From contig DCTX01000081.1 in NCBI GenBank assembly GCA_002329325.1, forward strand, positions 3,569 to 47,639: DNA of 44,071 nt, read 5' to 3'. Positions 7,724 to 16,271 of this stretch are shown piece after piece. The stretch's first letter is position 1; every line of letters starts with the position of its first letter. The position numbers and the translations under genes were made by a program. A model generated the notes under the pieces. The model ran no database searches. It saw only the letters and a program-made list of their open reading frames with translations, and was not told where the DNA came from. The DNA is from Anaerolineales bacterium UBA1429. Lineage in GTDB: Bacteria > Chloroflexota > Anaerolineae > UBA1429.

Positions 7724-9415
7724 CTAGTTCCCGGCGTAGCGGACGGCCTGATCGCGGAACAGATCGTTGCGGTGTGAAAGCGGCCGCTCGCGCATCTCGA
7801 CCGGGGTGTTGTAGGTCTGCCCTTCGAGAGAAGGATCGTAGGCCCATTCGCCATGGCCGACGGGGTCAAAGCAGGCGTTGCGGGTCAGCACGGCAAAGAC
7901 GGGCACGGCGCCGCTGCGGCGGTACATATTCACGGCGCTGTAGATCGTCTTGCAGTGGGCCACTCCCTGGGGGCTCAGCTTGGCCAACTCGGAGAAGACG
8001 GTGCGCACCAGGCCGCCCAGGCCGCGGCTGGTCTGCTGCGATTGCCACATCAGGCGGGCCACGCCTTCGGGGTCGCTCACGTCGATCAGGGTGTCGGCGT
8101 CATAGCGCACGCCGATAGACTTGGGCTGCATCTGGATGACCAGGGCGCCATCCTGCACCGACGCGGTGCGGATCCACTGGCTGCCGCCTCCCCGCCGCTG
8201 GGCCGTATTGAGCACCAGGCTCTGCGGCTCGTTGCCGGGTGCGATCGTCACGATGCTGCCCACCACCAGGCCCGCGTTCTTGTACCACTCGGCCAGGCCG
8301 GCGACATAGCGCTCCTCGGGGACGACCCAGCCGCCAAAGGACTGGCCGCTGCGCCCGTCGATCAGGGTCACGGGAAAGTGGCGCCCCGGCGTATAGTCGA
8401 ACAGGGCCAGCAGCTCGTGGGTGGCGGGCAAGGTGCCGGCGTGCAGGTGCGGAAAGTTGAGCTGAAAGCCCAGGGTGGCGGTCTGGCGGGGGCGGGCCTG
8501 CTCCAGGCTATCCAGCTCGTCGCCCAGCTCCTCGACGAAATCGAGCATGGTGAGGCCAATGTACTCGTCGCCCGTGGGCACAAAGGGCGTGCGGCTGACG
8601 ATGGGCCGCTCAAAGACCTGGGGCGGCATCAAGGCGCGCAGATACCAGAGCTGCCGGTCATCGCGGGCCACATTGTCAAAGCGCGCATCCTGCCCCAGGG
8701 CGTGGTTGAGGGCAAAGAGCAGGGCATCGCGAGAGCCTCCCTCGTCCAGCTCCAGCACATGGAGCATCTCATCGGCGGGCAGCGGGTGGCCCGCCTCATA
8801 GATCACCGCCTCGGCCAGATTCAGGTGGCCAAGGTTGATCTCGGGCAGCAGCGCCTCCAGGAACCAGGTCCCGTTGAAGCGCACCCAGTCGGAGCGGGCC
8901 TCCAGGGCGGCGGCCAGCTTGTCGCCCACGGCCTCGAGGCTGGCGGCGATGATCTCGGCCTCGGTGAGGCCCTCCTCCGAGCCGCCGATCAGGTCCTCCA
9001 CCGGCCGGTTCAGCGGGTGGGCATAGGTGAACGAGGAGGCAAACTGACGCTCCTCGCCCGTCTCCTCCATGACGACCCGGATCACGTCAAAGCGCTCGTA
9101 GCGCGGGTTGCGGCCGGGCCGAACGGCCGTCACGGTGCCCTGGGCGAAATCCAGCTCCGTGAACACCAGCAGCTGGCCGACCTCGTACGTGTCGGCGGGC
9201 CGGTAGATGTCGCCATCGGTGACCTGTTTGGCAGCCCGATCCTTTTCGCGCTGGATGTGACGCACCATGAGCGCAGAGACCAGCTCCTCCAATGGGCGTG
9301 GGCGCCCGCTTTCGAGGATTACCCCTGCCAGGTGATCCAGGTCCTCTTCGCTTACCTGGTATTCGCTCTGCCAATATTCCGGTTCCTGGGTTCGCATCCG
9401 ACGCACTCGAGCCAT
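7724..9415 (-). CDS. Uncharacterised 563-residue protein
   Basis: I do not recognise this protein. The N-terminus (about residues 18-65) is rich in charged helices and could be a helix-turn-helix region. It is followed by two beta-rich stretches: YEVGQLLVFTELDFAQGTV, and near residue 340 FPVTLIDGRSGQSFGGWVV. No signal peptide or membrane segment is seen, so it should be cytosolic. The frame extends 26 codons further upstream into the tRNA gene, but ATG 9415 has an AGGAGGAG ribosome binding site. It is the first protein gene after tRNA-Val on the same strand, with a stable hairpin between them. The 141-residue protein follows after 11 bases. Confidence 0.7.
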   Translation of the reverse strand: MARVRRMRTQEPEYWQSEYQVSEEDLDHLAGVILESGRPRPLEELVSALMVRHIQREKDRAAKQVTDGDIYRPADTYEVGQLLVFTELDFAQGTVTAVRPGRNPRYERFDVIRVVMEETGEERQFASSFTYAHPLNRPVEDLIGGSEEGLTEAEIIAASLEAVGDKLAAALEARSDWVRFNGTWFLEALLPEINLGHLNLAEAVIYEAGHPLPADEMLHVLELDEGGSRDALLFALNHALGQDARFDNVARDDRQLWYLRALMPPQVFERPIVSRTPFVPTGDEYIGLTMLDFVEELGDELDSLEQARPRQTATLGFQLNFPHLHAGTLPATHELLALFDYTPGRHFPVTLIDGRSGQSFGGWVVPEERYVAGLAEWYKNAGLVVGSIVTIAPGNEPQSLVLNTAQRRGGGSQWIRTASVQDGALVIQMQPKSIGVRYDADTLIDVSDPEGVARLMWQSQQTSRGLGGLVRTVFSELAKLSPQGVAHCKTIYSAVNMYRRSGAVPVFAVLTRNACFDPVGHGEWAYDPSLEGQTYNTPVEMRERPLSHRNDLFRDQAVRYAGN

Positions 9416-9452
9416 GGTCTCCTCCTGGGCTGCCAACGCAGCAGGCCAACGT

Positions 9453-9487
9453 GCAAAGGCCCCGGCCTGCAGGACCGAAGCCTTTGC
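9453..9487 (-). other. Stem-loop between tRNA-Val and the downstream gene
   Basis: GCAAAGGC (9480-9487 on the minus strand) pairs with GCCTTTGC (9453-9460), and an inner CGG/CCG pair and a CCTGCAGG core lengthen the structure. No T tract follows, so it is a poor terminator. It could be a processing or stability element separating the tRNA precursor from the mRNA. Confidence 0.5.
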
Positions 9488-9493
9488 GGTCAA

Positions 9494-9566
9494 TGGGCGA
9501 AACAGGACTCGAACCTGTGACCCCTTCCTTGTAAGGGAAGTGCTCTCCCAACTGAGCTATTCGCCC
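9494..9566 (-). tRNA. tRNA-Val (anticodon UAC)
   Basis: The 73-base cloverleaf is complete. The acceptor stem is GGGCGAA/TTCGCCC, the D-stem GCTC/GAGC, the anticodon stem CTTCC/GGAAG with loop CTTACAA, and the T-stem ACAGG/CCTGT with TTCGAGT, ending in discriminator A. The anticodon UAC reads GUA/GUN valine codons. The CCA end is not encoded (the next bases are TTG), so it is added after transcription. Confidence 0.97.
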
Positions 9567-9582
9567 TTGCGTGCACCGCGCG

Positions 9583-9611
9583 AGTGTACCACAGACCCAT
9601 GGCGCCGTCAA
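9583..9611 (-). promoter_or_regulatory. Predicted sigma70 promoter of tRNA-Val
   Basis: On the minus strand, TTGACG (9606-9611) is followed after 17 bp by TACACT (9583-9588), with an extended TGG just before the -10. The expected start of transcription lies about 10 bases before the mature tRNA. It probably also drives the two downstream protein genes, for which no separate promoter was found. Confidence 0.75.
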
Positions 9612-9674
9612 AGCGCCATTCGCGTTTCCAGCCAAGTCCCTTTTTGTCGGTTTTTACCCTTGCTGATCCTTCTG

Positions 9675-11342
9675 CTACATCACGTCCGGCGCGTTCATGC
9701 CCATCAGGTGCAACACCCTCTTGAGCACCACCTGGCACGCTCTCACCAGCTCGAGCCGTGCGGCCGTCAGGGCGCGATCCTCGGGGTCAGAGCTGACCAC
9801 GCGGCAATCCCGATAGAACCCATGCAGGTCGGCGGCCAGTTCGTAGGCATAGTACGCCAGATGATGAGGCGCCAGTTGCTCCGCCGAGAGGCGGATGATC
9901 TCGGGCAGCCGGGCCATGCGGCGCAGCAGCTTGAGCTCCGCCGGGTGCTGCAGAAGGGTCACGTCGGCGGGGCCAAAGTCCTCCGCGCCGGCGTGGCGCA
10001 GGATGGAGCTGATGCGGGCATGGGCATACTGGATATAGTAGACCGGATTCTCGTCCGATTGCTGCTTGGCCAGGTCCAGATCGAACTCCATCTGGCTATC
10101 GGGCGAGCGAGAGAGCAAAAAGTAGCGCATGGCGTCGGGCCCGACCTCCTCGATCACCTCGCGCAGGGTGATCATGTCGCCGGTGCGCTTGGAGAGGCGC
10201 ACAATCTCGCCGCCGCGCTTGAGGGTCACGAGCTGGTACAGGATCAAGACGAGGCGTTCGGGCTCCAATCCCAGCGCCTGCATCATATAGTGCATGCGCG
10301 GCACGTGGCCCTGGTGATCTGCCCCCCAGACGTCGATCACCCGGTCAAAGCCTCGTTCCACGAACTTGTTATAGTGGTAGGCGATATCCGAGGCAAAGTA
10401 GCCGGGCGTGCCATCGGAGCGCACCACTACCTCGTCCTTGGCGCCGCCCAGGCGCGTGGCCATGAACCACACGGCGCCATCATGCAGGTCCAGGTGGTCG
10501 CCCTGGCGCAGCAGGCTCATCACCGTCTCGAACTGGCCATTGGTGTAGAGCGATTGCTCGGAGAACCAGCAGTCATACTGGATGCCCAGCAGGGCCAGGT
10601 CCTCGCGGGCCTGGGTCAGCACCCGTTCCAGGGCCAGGGCGCCGATGGCGGCCAGGGCCTCTTCGCGGGGCATGCGCAAGAACTCGTCGCCGCGCTCCTG
10701 CGCCAGCTCTTGGCCCATCTCGATCATGTACGGGCCGCGATAGCCGTCCTCGGGCACCTCTTCATCGGTGCGCCCCAGCGCCTGGGCGTAGCGGGCGAAG
10801 GCCGTCTCGTGAAAGAGGCGCATGCGGCTGCCCGCGTCGTTAACATAGTACTCGCGCTGCACGTCGTATCCGGCGGCCTGCAGCGAAGATGCCAGGGCGT
10901 CGCCCAGGATGGCGTTGCGGGCCGAGCCCATGTGCAGCGGGCCGGTGGGGTTGGCGCTCACGTACTCAACCTGCACCCGTTGGCCCGCGCCCAGGTCTAG
11001 CTGGCCATATGTTGGTCCCGCCGCCAGGATGGCCGGCACCTGGGCGGTCAGCCAGGCATCAGCCAGGCGAAAGTTGATAAAGCCGGGGTGGGCCACCTCG
11101 ATGGCGCCCACGAAATCGGGGGCCTCCAGCCGCCTGACCAGGATCTCGGCGATCTTGATGGGGGCCATGCGGGCCACCCGCGCCAACTGCATGCACACGG
11201 GCGTGGCGTAATCGCCCATCTCCTCTTGCTTGGGGCGCTCGATCGGGATGTCCGTGGGGACCTCGAAAGAGGGCAGGTCGTTGTGGCGTTGGGCGCGCTT
11301 GATGGCGCGGACAAGGCACTCTCTAAGCTCCAGATCAATCAT
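9675..11342 (-). CDS. argS: Arginyl-tRNA synthetase
   Basis: This 555-residue class I synthetase charges tRNA-Arg. The N-terminal domain is followed by the HIGH-type motif in NPTGPLHMGSARNA (HMGS). RLSKRTGD stands at the KMSK position, degenerate at the first residue as is common in ArgRS. A C-terminal DALR anticodon-binding domain ends in VLKRVLHLMGMNAPDVM. The start overlaps the polA stop (ATGA at 11339-11342), so translation is probably coupled to polA. The length is typical. Confidence 0.96.
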   Translation of the reverse strand: MIDLELRECLVRAIKRAQRHNDLPSFEVPTDIPIERPKQEEMGDYATPVCMQLARVARMAPIKIAEILVRRLEAPDFVGAIEVAHPGFINFRLADAWLTAQVPAILAAGPTYGQLDLGAGQRVQVEYVSANPTGPLHMGSARNAILGDALASSLQAAGYDVQREYYVNDAGSRMRLFHETAFARYAQALGRTDEEVPEDGYRGPYMIEMGQELAQERGDEFLRMPREEALAAIGALALERVLTQAREDLALLGIQYDCWFSEQSLYTNGQFETVMSLLRQGDHLDLHDGAVWFMATRLGGAKDEVVVRSDGTPGYFASDIAYHYNKFVERGFDRVIDVWGADHQGHVPRMHYMMQALGLEPERLVLILYQLVTLKRGGEIVRLSKRTGDMITLREVIEEVGPDAMRYFLLSRSPDSQMEFDLDLAKQQSDENPVYYIQYAHARISSILRHAGAEDFGPADVTLLQHPAELKLLRRMARLPEIIRLSAEQLAPHHLAYYAYELAADLHGFYRDCRVVSSDPEDRALTAARLELVRACQVVLKRVLHLMGMNAPDVM

Positions 11343-14089
11343 GCAGATTTCATCTCCATCCAGTTTTTCCCCACGGCGACGTCCACCTTGAGGGGGACAT
11401 CCAGCTTGTAGGCCGAAGACATGGTCTCCACGACCAGATCGGTGACGGGCGCCAGGTCCGCCTCGGCCACCTCCAGCACCAGCTCGTCGTGCACTTGCAG
11501 GATCATGTGGGCCTGCACGGGCTGTTCGCGCAAGGCATTGTACAGGCGGATCATGGCGATCTTGAGGATATCGGCGGCGCTGCCCTGAATAGGCATGTTG
11601 ATGGCCGCGCGTTCGGCTGCCCGGCGAACGGCTTGATTGGTGGCGCGATTCTGCAGCTCGGGGAAGTAGCGCCGGCGCCCCAAGATCGTCTCCACAAAGC
11701 CGTTCTCCTGGGCCAGACGGATGGTGTTCTCCAGGTAACGCTTGACGGCGGCAAAGCGCGCAAAGTAGGCGTCGATGAACTGCCCGGCCTCGTCCACCGA
11801 GAGATCGGTGCGCGCCGCCAACCCATACTGGGACATGCCGTACATCAGGCCAAAGTTGATCGCCTTGGCCAGGTTGCGCTGCTCATAGGTAACCTGGTCC
11901 AGGGGTACGCCAAAGACGGCGGCGGCGGTGGTGGCGTGCACGTCCTCGTCGCGATGGAAGGCGGCCATCATCTCTGGGTCCTGGGCGACATGGGCCAGCA
12001 GGCGCAGCTCCACCTGGGAATAGTCGCAGCCCAACAGCACATAGCCCTCGGGCGCGATAAAGGCGCCCCGCACCTGGCGGCCCAGCTCGGTGCGCACGGG
12101 TATATTCTGCAGGTTCGGGTCGCTGGAGGAAAGGCGCCCCGTGCTGGTGCCCGTCTGATTGAACGAGGTGTGGACGCGCCCGGTGGCCTTGTTCACCAGG
12201 GCGGGCAGGGTGTCGATATAGGTGCTGCGCAGCTTGTCGATGGTGCGGTATTCCAGCAGCATCTCGACCATGGGGTGCTTGTCGCGCAGTTCCTCCAGCA
12301 CCTGGGCGTCCGTCGAGTAGCCCGTCTTGGTGCGGCGGATGACGGGCAGACCCAACTCGTCAAAGAGCACCTCGCCCAACTGCTTGGGGGAGTTCAGGTT
12401 GAAGGGATGCCCTGCCGCGGCATAGATCTTGTCCTCGATCTCGGCGATCCACTCGCCGATGACGCGCGACATCTCGTGCAGGTAGGCGGTGTCCACCAAC
12501 ACGCCGTGCATCTCGATGGCCTGGAGCACCGGCACCAGGGGCATCTCCAGCTCGCGATAGAGCCTGGTCTGATTGTGCTCGGCCAGGTCGCGCAGCAGCA
12601 CGTCACGCAGGCGCAGGGTCATATCGGCGTCGGCGGAGGCATAGTTGGCCACGCGGGCGATGGGCACCTTGTCCATGGTGGTCTGCTGGCGCCCCCTGCC
12701 GATCAGTTCGGTGGTCTCCATCATCTCGACGCCCAGCCGCTGCCAGGCCTGTTCGCGCAGGCCGATGCCGCGTCCCGTGGGGGCCAGCAACCAGGCCGCC
12801 AGCATGGTGTCGTCGCTCAGGCCCTGCACGGGCAGGCCATGCCGCTCCAGGATCGTGAGGTCATACTTGGCGTTGTGGCAGACCTTGGCCAGCGACGCGT
12901 CAGCCAGGACGGGCCCCAGCACCCGCTGCACCGTGGCGAGATCGAGCTGCCGCTGGCCCTTGGCCAGCGCATGGCCCACGGGAAGGTACGCCCCTTTGCC
13001 CGCCTCCGCCGACACCGAGATCCCCACCAGCCGGGCCTGCATGGGATCGGTGCCGGTGGTCTCGGTATCCAGGCTGAACAGCCCCGCCTCGCGCAAGCTC
13101 TTGGCCAGGCTCTCCAGGGCGGCGGGGGTATCCACGATGCGATAGTCGCCCAGCACAGGGTCGGCGGGCGCCTGGGCGGGAGCGTCGCCGAACAGACTGA
13201 GTTGGCCCGTGTCGCTGGCAGGGGCGCTGGGCATACGGCTCGCCAGGGAGTGAAAGCCCAGCTCGCGCAGCAGGTCCATCAGGCGCTCGCGGTTGAACTC
13301 GCCCCAGACGGCAGCCTCCAGGTCGAGATCCAGGTCCAGATCGCACACGATGGTCACCAGGTGGCGGCTCAGTTCGGCATCGGCGCGCCCGGCCTCCAGG
13401 GCGTTGCGGAAGCGAGGCGGTTCGACCTCCGCCAGGTGGTGGTAGATGTTCTCCAGATCGCCGTACTTCTTGAGCAGGGTGGTGGCGGTCTTTTCGCCGA
13501 CGCCCTTGACGCCGGGGATGTTATCGGAGGAATCGCCCATCAGGGCCTTGAGATCGATCAACTGGGGCGGCTCCAGGCCATAGCGGGCGCGCACCGCATC
13601 CACATCATAGAGCTGCACGTCGCCGAGGGAACGGCGCGGCGTCAACACCTTGACCTTGTCCGTCACGAGCTGAAAGGTATCGCTATCCCCCGTGACGATG
13701 ATCGTCTCCAGGTCGTGCTGAGAGGCGAGGCGCGATAGGCTGCCCAGCAAGTCGTCGGCCTCATAGCCTTCCCGCGAAAAGACGGGTACGCCCATGGCCT
13801 CGGAGAGCTCGCGGATGCGCTGCACCTGGGGGCGCAGGTCATCGGGCATGTGGGCGCGGGTGGCCTTGTACTCGGCGTACTCCTCATGGCGAAAGGTGCG
13901 CCCGGCATCAAAGGTGGCGATCACATAATCGGGTTGGTGATCGTCAATGGCCTTGAGCAGTATATTGGCAAAGCCAAAGGTTGCGTTGGTGGGCTCGCCG
14001 TTGGGCGCCGTCATGGGAGGGGTAGCGTGGTAGGCGCGATAGGCCAGGGCGTGACCATCGATCAAGAGGAGCCGCTTCTTCTGGGTCAT
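11339..14089 (-). CDS. polA: DNA polymerase I with 5'-3' and 3'-5' exonuclease domains
   Basis: This 916-residue protein fills gaps and removes primers during replication and repair. Residues 1 to about 290 are the 5'-3' exonuclease (LLIDGHALAYRAYHA, YEADDLLGSL). The proofreading domain appears intact, with LDTETTGTDP (Exo I), NAKYDL (Exo II) and YASADAD (Exo III). The polymerase domain has DPNLQNIPVR, CDYSQVELRLLAH and the C-terminal HDELVLEV. The linker between the first two domains carries QLSLF (residues 296-300), a consensus beta-clamp-binding peptide. The frame is open far upstream, but ATG 14089 has GGAGG seven bases away and starts at the conserved N-terminus. It is first in an operon with argS. 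Confidence 0.97.
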   Translation of the reverse strand: MTQKKRLLLIDGHALAYRAYHATPPMTAPNGEPTNATFGFANILLKAIDDHQPDYVIATFDAGRTFRHEEYAEYKATRAHMPDDLRPQVQRIRELSEAMGVPVFSREGYEADDLLGSLSRLASQHDLETIIVTGDSDTFQLVTDKVKVLTPRRSLGDVQLYDVDAVRARYGLEPPQLIDLKALMGDSSDNIPGVKGVGEKTATTLLKKYGDLENIYHHLAEVEPPRFRNALEAGRADAELSRHLVTIVCDLDLDLDLEAAVWGEFNRERLMDLLRELGFHSLASRMPSAPASDTGQLSLFGDAPAQAPADPVLGDYRIVDTPAALESLAKSLREAGLFSLDTETTGTDPMQARLVGISVSAEAGKGAYLPVGHALAKGQRQLDLATVQRVLGPVLADASLAKVCHNAKYDLTILERHGLPVQGLSDDTMLAAWLLAPTGRGIGLREQAWQRLGVEMMETTELIGRGRQQTTMDKVPIARVANYASADADMTLRLRDVLLRDLAEHNQTRLYRELEMPLVPVLQAIEMHGVLVDTAYLHEMSRVIGEWIAEIEDKIYAAAGHPFNLNSPKQLGEVLFDELGLPVIRRTKTGYSTDAQVLEELRDKHPMVEMLLEYRTIDKLRSTYIDTLPALVNKATGRVHTSFNQTGTSTGRLSSSDPNLQNIPVRTELGRQVRGAFIAPEGYVLLGCDYSQVELRLLAHVAQDPEMMAAFHRDEDVHATTAAAVFGVPLDQVTYEQRNLAKAINFGLMYGMSQYGLAARTDLSVDEAGQFIDAYFARFAAVKRYLENTIRLAQENGFVETILGRRRYFPELQNRATNQAVRRAAERAAINMPIQGSAADILKIAMIRLYNALREQPVQAHMILQVHDELVLEVAEADLAPVTDLVVETMSSAYKLDVPLKVDVAVGKNWMEMKSA

Positions 14090-14110
14090 GGTGCTTGCCT
14101 CCGTCAATCG

Positions 14111-14139
14111 ATTATACCACAAGGGGATACGGGATAGAA
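14111..14139 (-). promoter_or_regulatory. Predicted promoter of polA-argS
   Basis: On the minus strand, an extended -10 TGG-TATAAT (hexamer at 14111-14116) lies 17 bp from a weak -35 TTCTAT (14134-14139). The leader would be very short, about 15 bases, and it contains the polA ribosome binding site. Confidence 0.65.
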
Positions 14140-14210
14140 CTTGTGCGGGTGGGGGCGCAGATGCGGCGTTTGCGCGGGCCGGCCGTGGCGCGGCGCGCGC
14201 CGCCGGCTGC

Positions 14211-14239
14211 TTGCGCCGCCTGCTGGCCCATGCTATACT
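14211..14239 (+). promoter_or_regulatory. Predicted promoter of the seven-gene membrane/MutL-like operon
   Basis: TTGCGC (14211-14216), a 17-bp spacer and TATACT (14234-14239) with an extended TGC in front of the -10. It is divergent from the polA promoter about 100 bp away, and the leader to the TTG start at 14280 is about 35 bases. Confidence 0.72.
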
Positions 14240-14279
14240 CGGCCGCGACAAAAGTCCTCGTGCACGAGGGAACGACTCA

Positions 14280-15215
14280 TTGAACGAACCAAGCGATGCG
14301 CTCGGGTTGGCCGCATCCGGGCTGGATGGAGACGACGCCGAGCAAGAGGGCGATGTCCTCGTCCGCTGCGCCACGGTGCAGAGCTATGCCGGCGCGACCG
14401 ATCGCCAAACAGTGCGGGCGCTGATCGCGGCCCTGGGTGATGCCGAGCCGCTGGTGCGCTGGGAGGCTGCGGCGGCGCTGGCGCAGACGGCTCAGAATCT
14501 GGACAAGCCCCAGGTGTTGCAGCGTGTGCTGGGGCGCGATGGCGCGGCGCCGTTGACCGCCGGCGAGTTGCTGGCCTGGCTGCGCCAGAGCCTTGCTGAC
14601 CCGGACCCCGCCCAGCGCGAGGCGGTGGCGGATGCCCTGGGGCGCTGGCCCCAGCAGGCCGCCGTCGAGGTCCTGATCAAGACCCTGGGCGACGAGGCGC
14701 CCCGTGTGCGGGCCAGCGCCGCCCTTTCTTTGGGGCGGCTGGGCGCCATCGAGGCCATCGATAGCCTGGCGGCGGCCCTGGATGATACCTCGCTCTGGGT
14801 GAGGGTCGCCGCGGCCGATGCCCTGGGCGCCATCGGCGATCCGGGCGCGGCGGCGCCGCTGGCCGCCCATGTGGCGGAGGGCCCCGTGCTGGTGCGGGTC
14901 GCAGCCATCTCGGCGTTGGGCCGCCTGTCTTCACGCGAGGCGCGGCAGCAACTCGTCGCCTGCCTCGAAGATGAGATCGGGGAGGTGCGCTGGCATGCGG
15001 CGCGGGCCCTTCAAGCCGTTGGGACCGTGGCGGCTCTGCCCGGGCTGGAACGCCTCTTGGGTGATGACTATCGCCTCTTCGATCAGCCGATCCATGAGGT
15101 GGCGCGGTCCGCCATCCAGGCTATTCGCCAGAGGGAGCAGGGAGCATGGCACGCCGTCCGACACGCCTTCTTCCATCTGTGGGGCTGGCTGCGCCGCCTG
15201 CGCCGCCTGCGCTAG
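14280..15215 (+). CDS. HEAT-repeat protein
   Basis: This roughly 311-residue protein is built from PBS-lyase-type HEAT repeats, visible as recurring units such as LVRWEAAAALAQ, RVRASAALSLGRLG, WVRVAAADALGAIGDPGA, LVRVAAISALGRLS and EVRWHAARALQAVG. Such repeats form curved scaffolds for protein binding. The C-terminus (WHAVRHAFFHLWGWLRRLRRLR, less its last bases) is aromatic and basic and could touch the membrane. I take the TTG at 14280 as start, about 35 bases after the predicted transcription start and preceded by CGAGGG; the frame runs on upstream into the promoter and polA. It is the first gene of a seven-gene unit, 16 bases before the next gene. Confidence 0.75.
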   Translation: MNEPSDALGLAASGLDGDDAEQEGDVLVRCATVQSYAGATDRQTVRALIAALGDAEPLVRWEAAAALAQTAQNLDKPQVLQRVLGRDGAAPLTAGELLAWLRQSLADPDPAQREAVADALGRWPQQAAVEVLIKTLGDEAPRVRASAALSLGRLGAIEAIDSLAAALDDTSLWVRVAAADALGAIGDPGAAAPLAAHVAEGPVLVRVAAISALGRLSSREARQQLVACLEDEIGEVRWHAARALQAVGTVAALPGLERLLGDDYRLFDQPIHEVARSAIQAIRQREQGAWHAVRHAFFHLWGWLRRLRRLR

Positions 15216-15231
15216 CTCGAGGCGTGCTGCC

Positions 15232-15510
15232 ATGAGCGATTCCTGCCCCCCAGAGGCCTTACGCCCGGACCGCCTGGCGAGCGCCTTGCGTGAACGCGGC
15301 CTGGCTGCCCCCGCTCTGCTCCTCATCGAACTGCTGCGGCCCTGGCGCTTTTTCGCCAGCCAACTCCTGCTCCTCTCCGAGCCGATGTGGGCCAGCTCCC
15401 GACGTCCTCAGGTGCGGCGCTATGCGGCCTGGATGGAGACCCCCGGCCAGATCGAGGCGCTGCAAGACGAACTTGAGCGCCCCCGCGGCAGCGAGGCGGC
15501 GGCCCGATGA
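15232..15510 (+). CDS. Small uncharacterised protein of the HEAT/MutL-like operon
   Basis: This 92-residue protein has no recognised family. The middle (about residues 25-52: LLLIELLRPWRFFASQLLLLSEPM) is hydrophobic with an embedded Arg-Pro-Trp-Arg. This looks more like a membrane-associated amphipathic helix pair than a clean transmembrane segment. The C-terminal part is charged. The stop overlaps the next start (ATGA at 15507-15510), and the position in the operon implies a role with the neighbouring membrane proteins. Confidence 0.6.
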   Translation: MSDSCPPEALRPDRLASALRERGLAAPALLLIELLRPWRFFASQLLLLSEPMWASSRRPQVRRYAAWMETPGQIEALQDELERPRGSEAAAR

Positions 15511-16268
15511 GCGCGGTGCAGCCGTTCGTCCTGGCCCATGTCCCTGAGGCTGCTCTGGCGACTCTGGCGTGCTTTGCCATCCTGTTCACTCTGTTCACCC
15601 TGTGGGCGCGGCGCGGCAGGCCTTTTCCTCTGCGGCCCATCCCCGCGTATGAACGGCTGCAGCGCCTCTGCATGGAGAGCGTGGAGACGGGCGCCCCCCT
15701 GCATGTGACCCTGGGGAGCGGCGATTGGGGTCAGGCCACGCCGCGCCTTGTGGCCGGCCTGAACGCCCTGGACTATGTCAGCAGGCAGGCGGCGGCGAGC
15801 TCCGCGGCCCACGGTGCTCAGTCCCTCTGCGTCACGGTGGGCAATCCGGTGGGCCTCCTGTTGGCCATGAACCTGGTACAGGCCCGAGGCGCCTTCGGCG
15901 GCGACCTGCACCTGTACGGCCCCGAGTCTCTGGCCTACGCGGGGGGCGCCGCGGCCGAGGGGGAACAGGCCCCGCGCACGGCTCACCTGATGCTGGGGCG
16001 CTTTGGCGAGGAGGGCCTCTGGCTGGCCGAGGCCCTGCATTACGGCGATGCCCCCGTGCTGGGAGGGACCTGCGATCCCACGGTGGCGGGCCTGATACAG
16101 CTCTCCGCCGATTACCCGGTGACGGGCGAGGACCTCTTCGCCGCGGGGGCCTATCTGGGCCGCCGGCTACATCTGGGTAGCCTGGCCGCCCAGGATTGGG
16201 CGCGCTTCTTGGTGGCCATCACCCTGATCGGCGGCGCCATCCTGGCGACGCTGAGGATCGGGGGCTAG
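15507..16268 (+). CDS. Membrane-anchored protein, DUF6754-like
   Basis: This 253-residue protein has one N-terminal membrane helix (about residues 15-33), a soluble domain, and a C-terminal helix (about 232-250). The soluble domain has VTLGSGDWGQATPRLVAGLNALDYVSR, EEGLWLAEALHYG and GEDLFAAGAYLG followed by LGSLAAQDWARF. These match, from memory, a family of unknown function that I associate with DUF6754; the number should be confirmed. It is coupled to the upstream small gene and three bases from the next one. The function is unknown. Confidence 0.65.
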   Translation: MSAVQPFVLAHVPEAALATLACFAILFTLFTLWARRGRPFPLRPIPAYERLQRLCMESVETGAPLHVTLGSGDWGQATPRLVAGLNALDYVSRQAAASSAAHGAQSLCVTVGNPVGLLLAMNLVQARGAFGGDLHLYGPESLAYAGGAAAEGEQAPRTAHLMLGRFGEEGLWLAEALHYGDAPVLGGTCDPTVAGLIQLSADYPVTGEDLFAAGAYLGRRLHLGSLAAQDWARFLVAITLIGGAILATLRIGG

Positions 16269-16271
16269 CCC

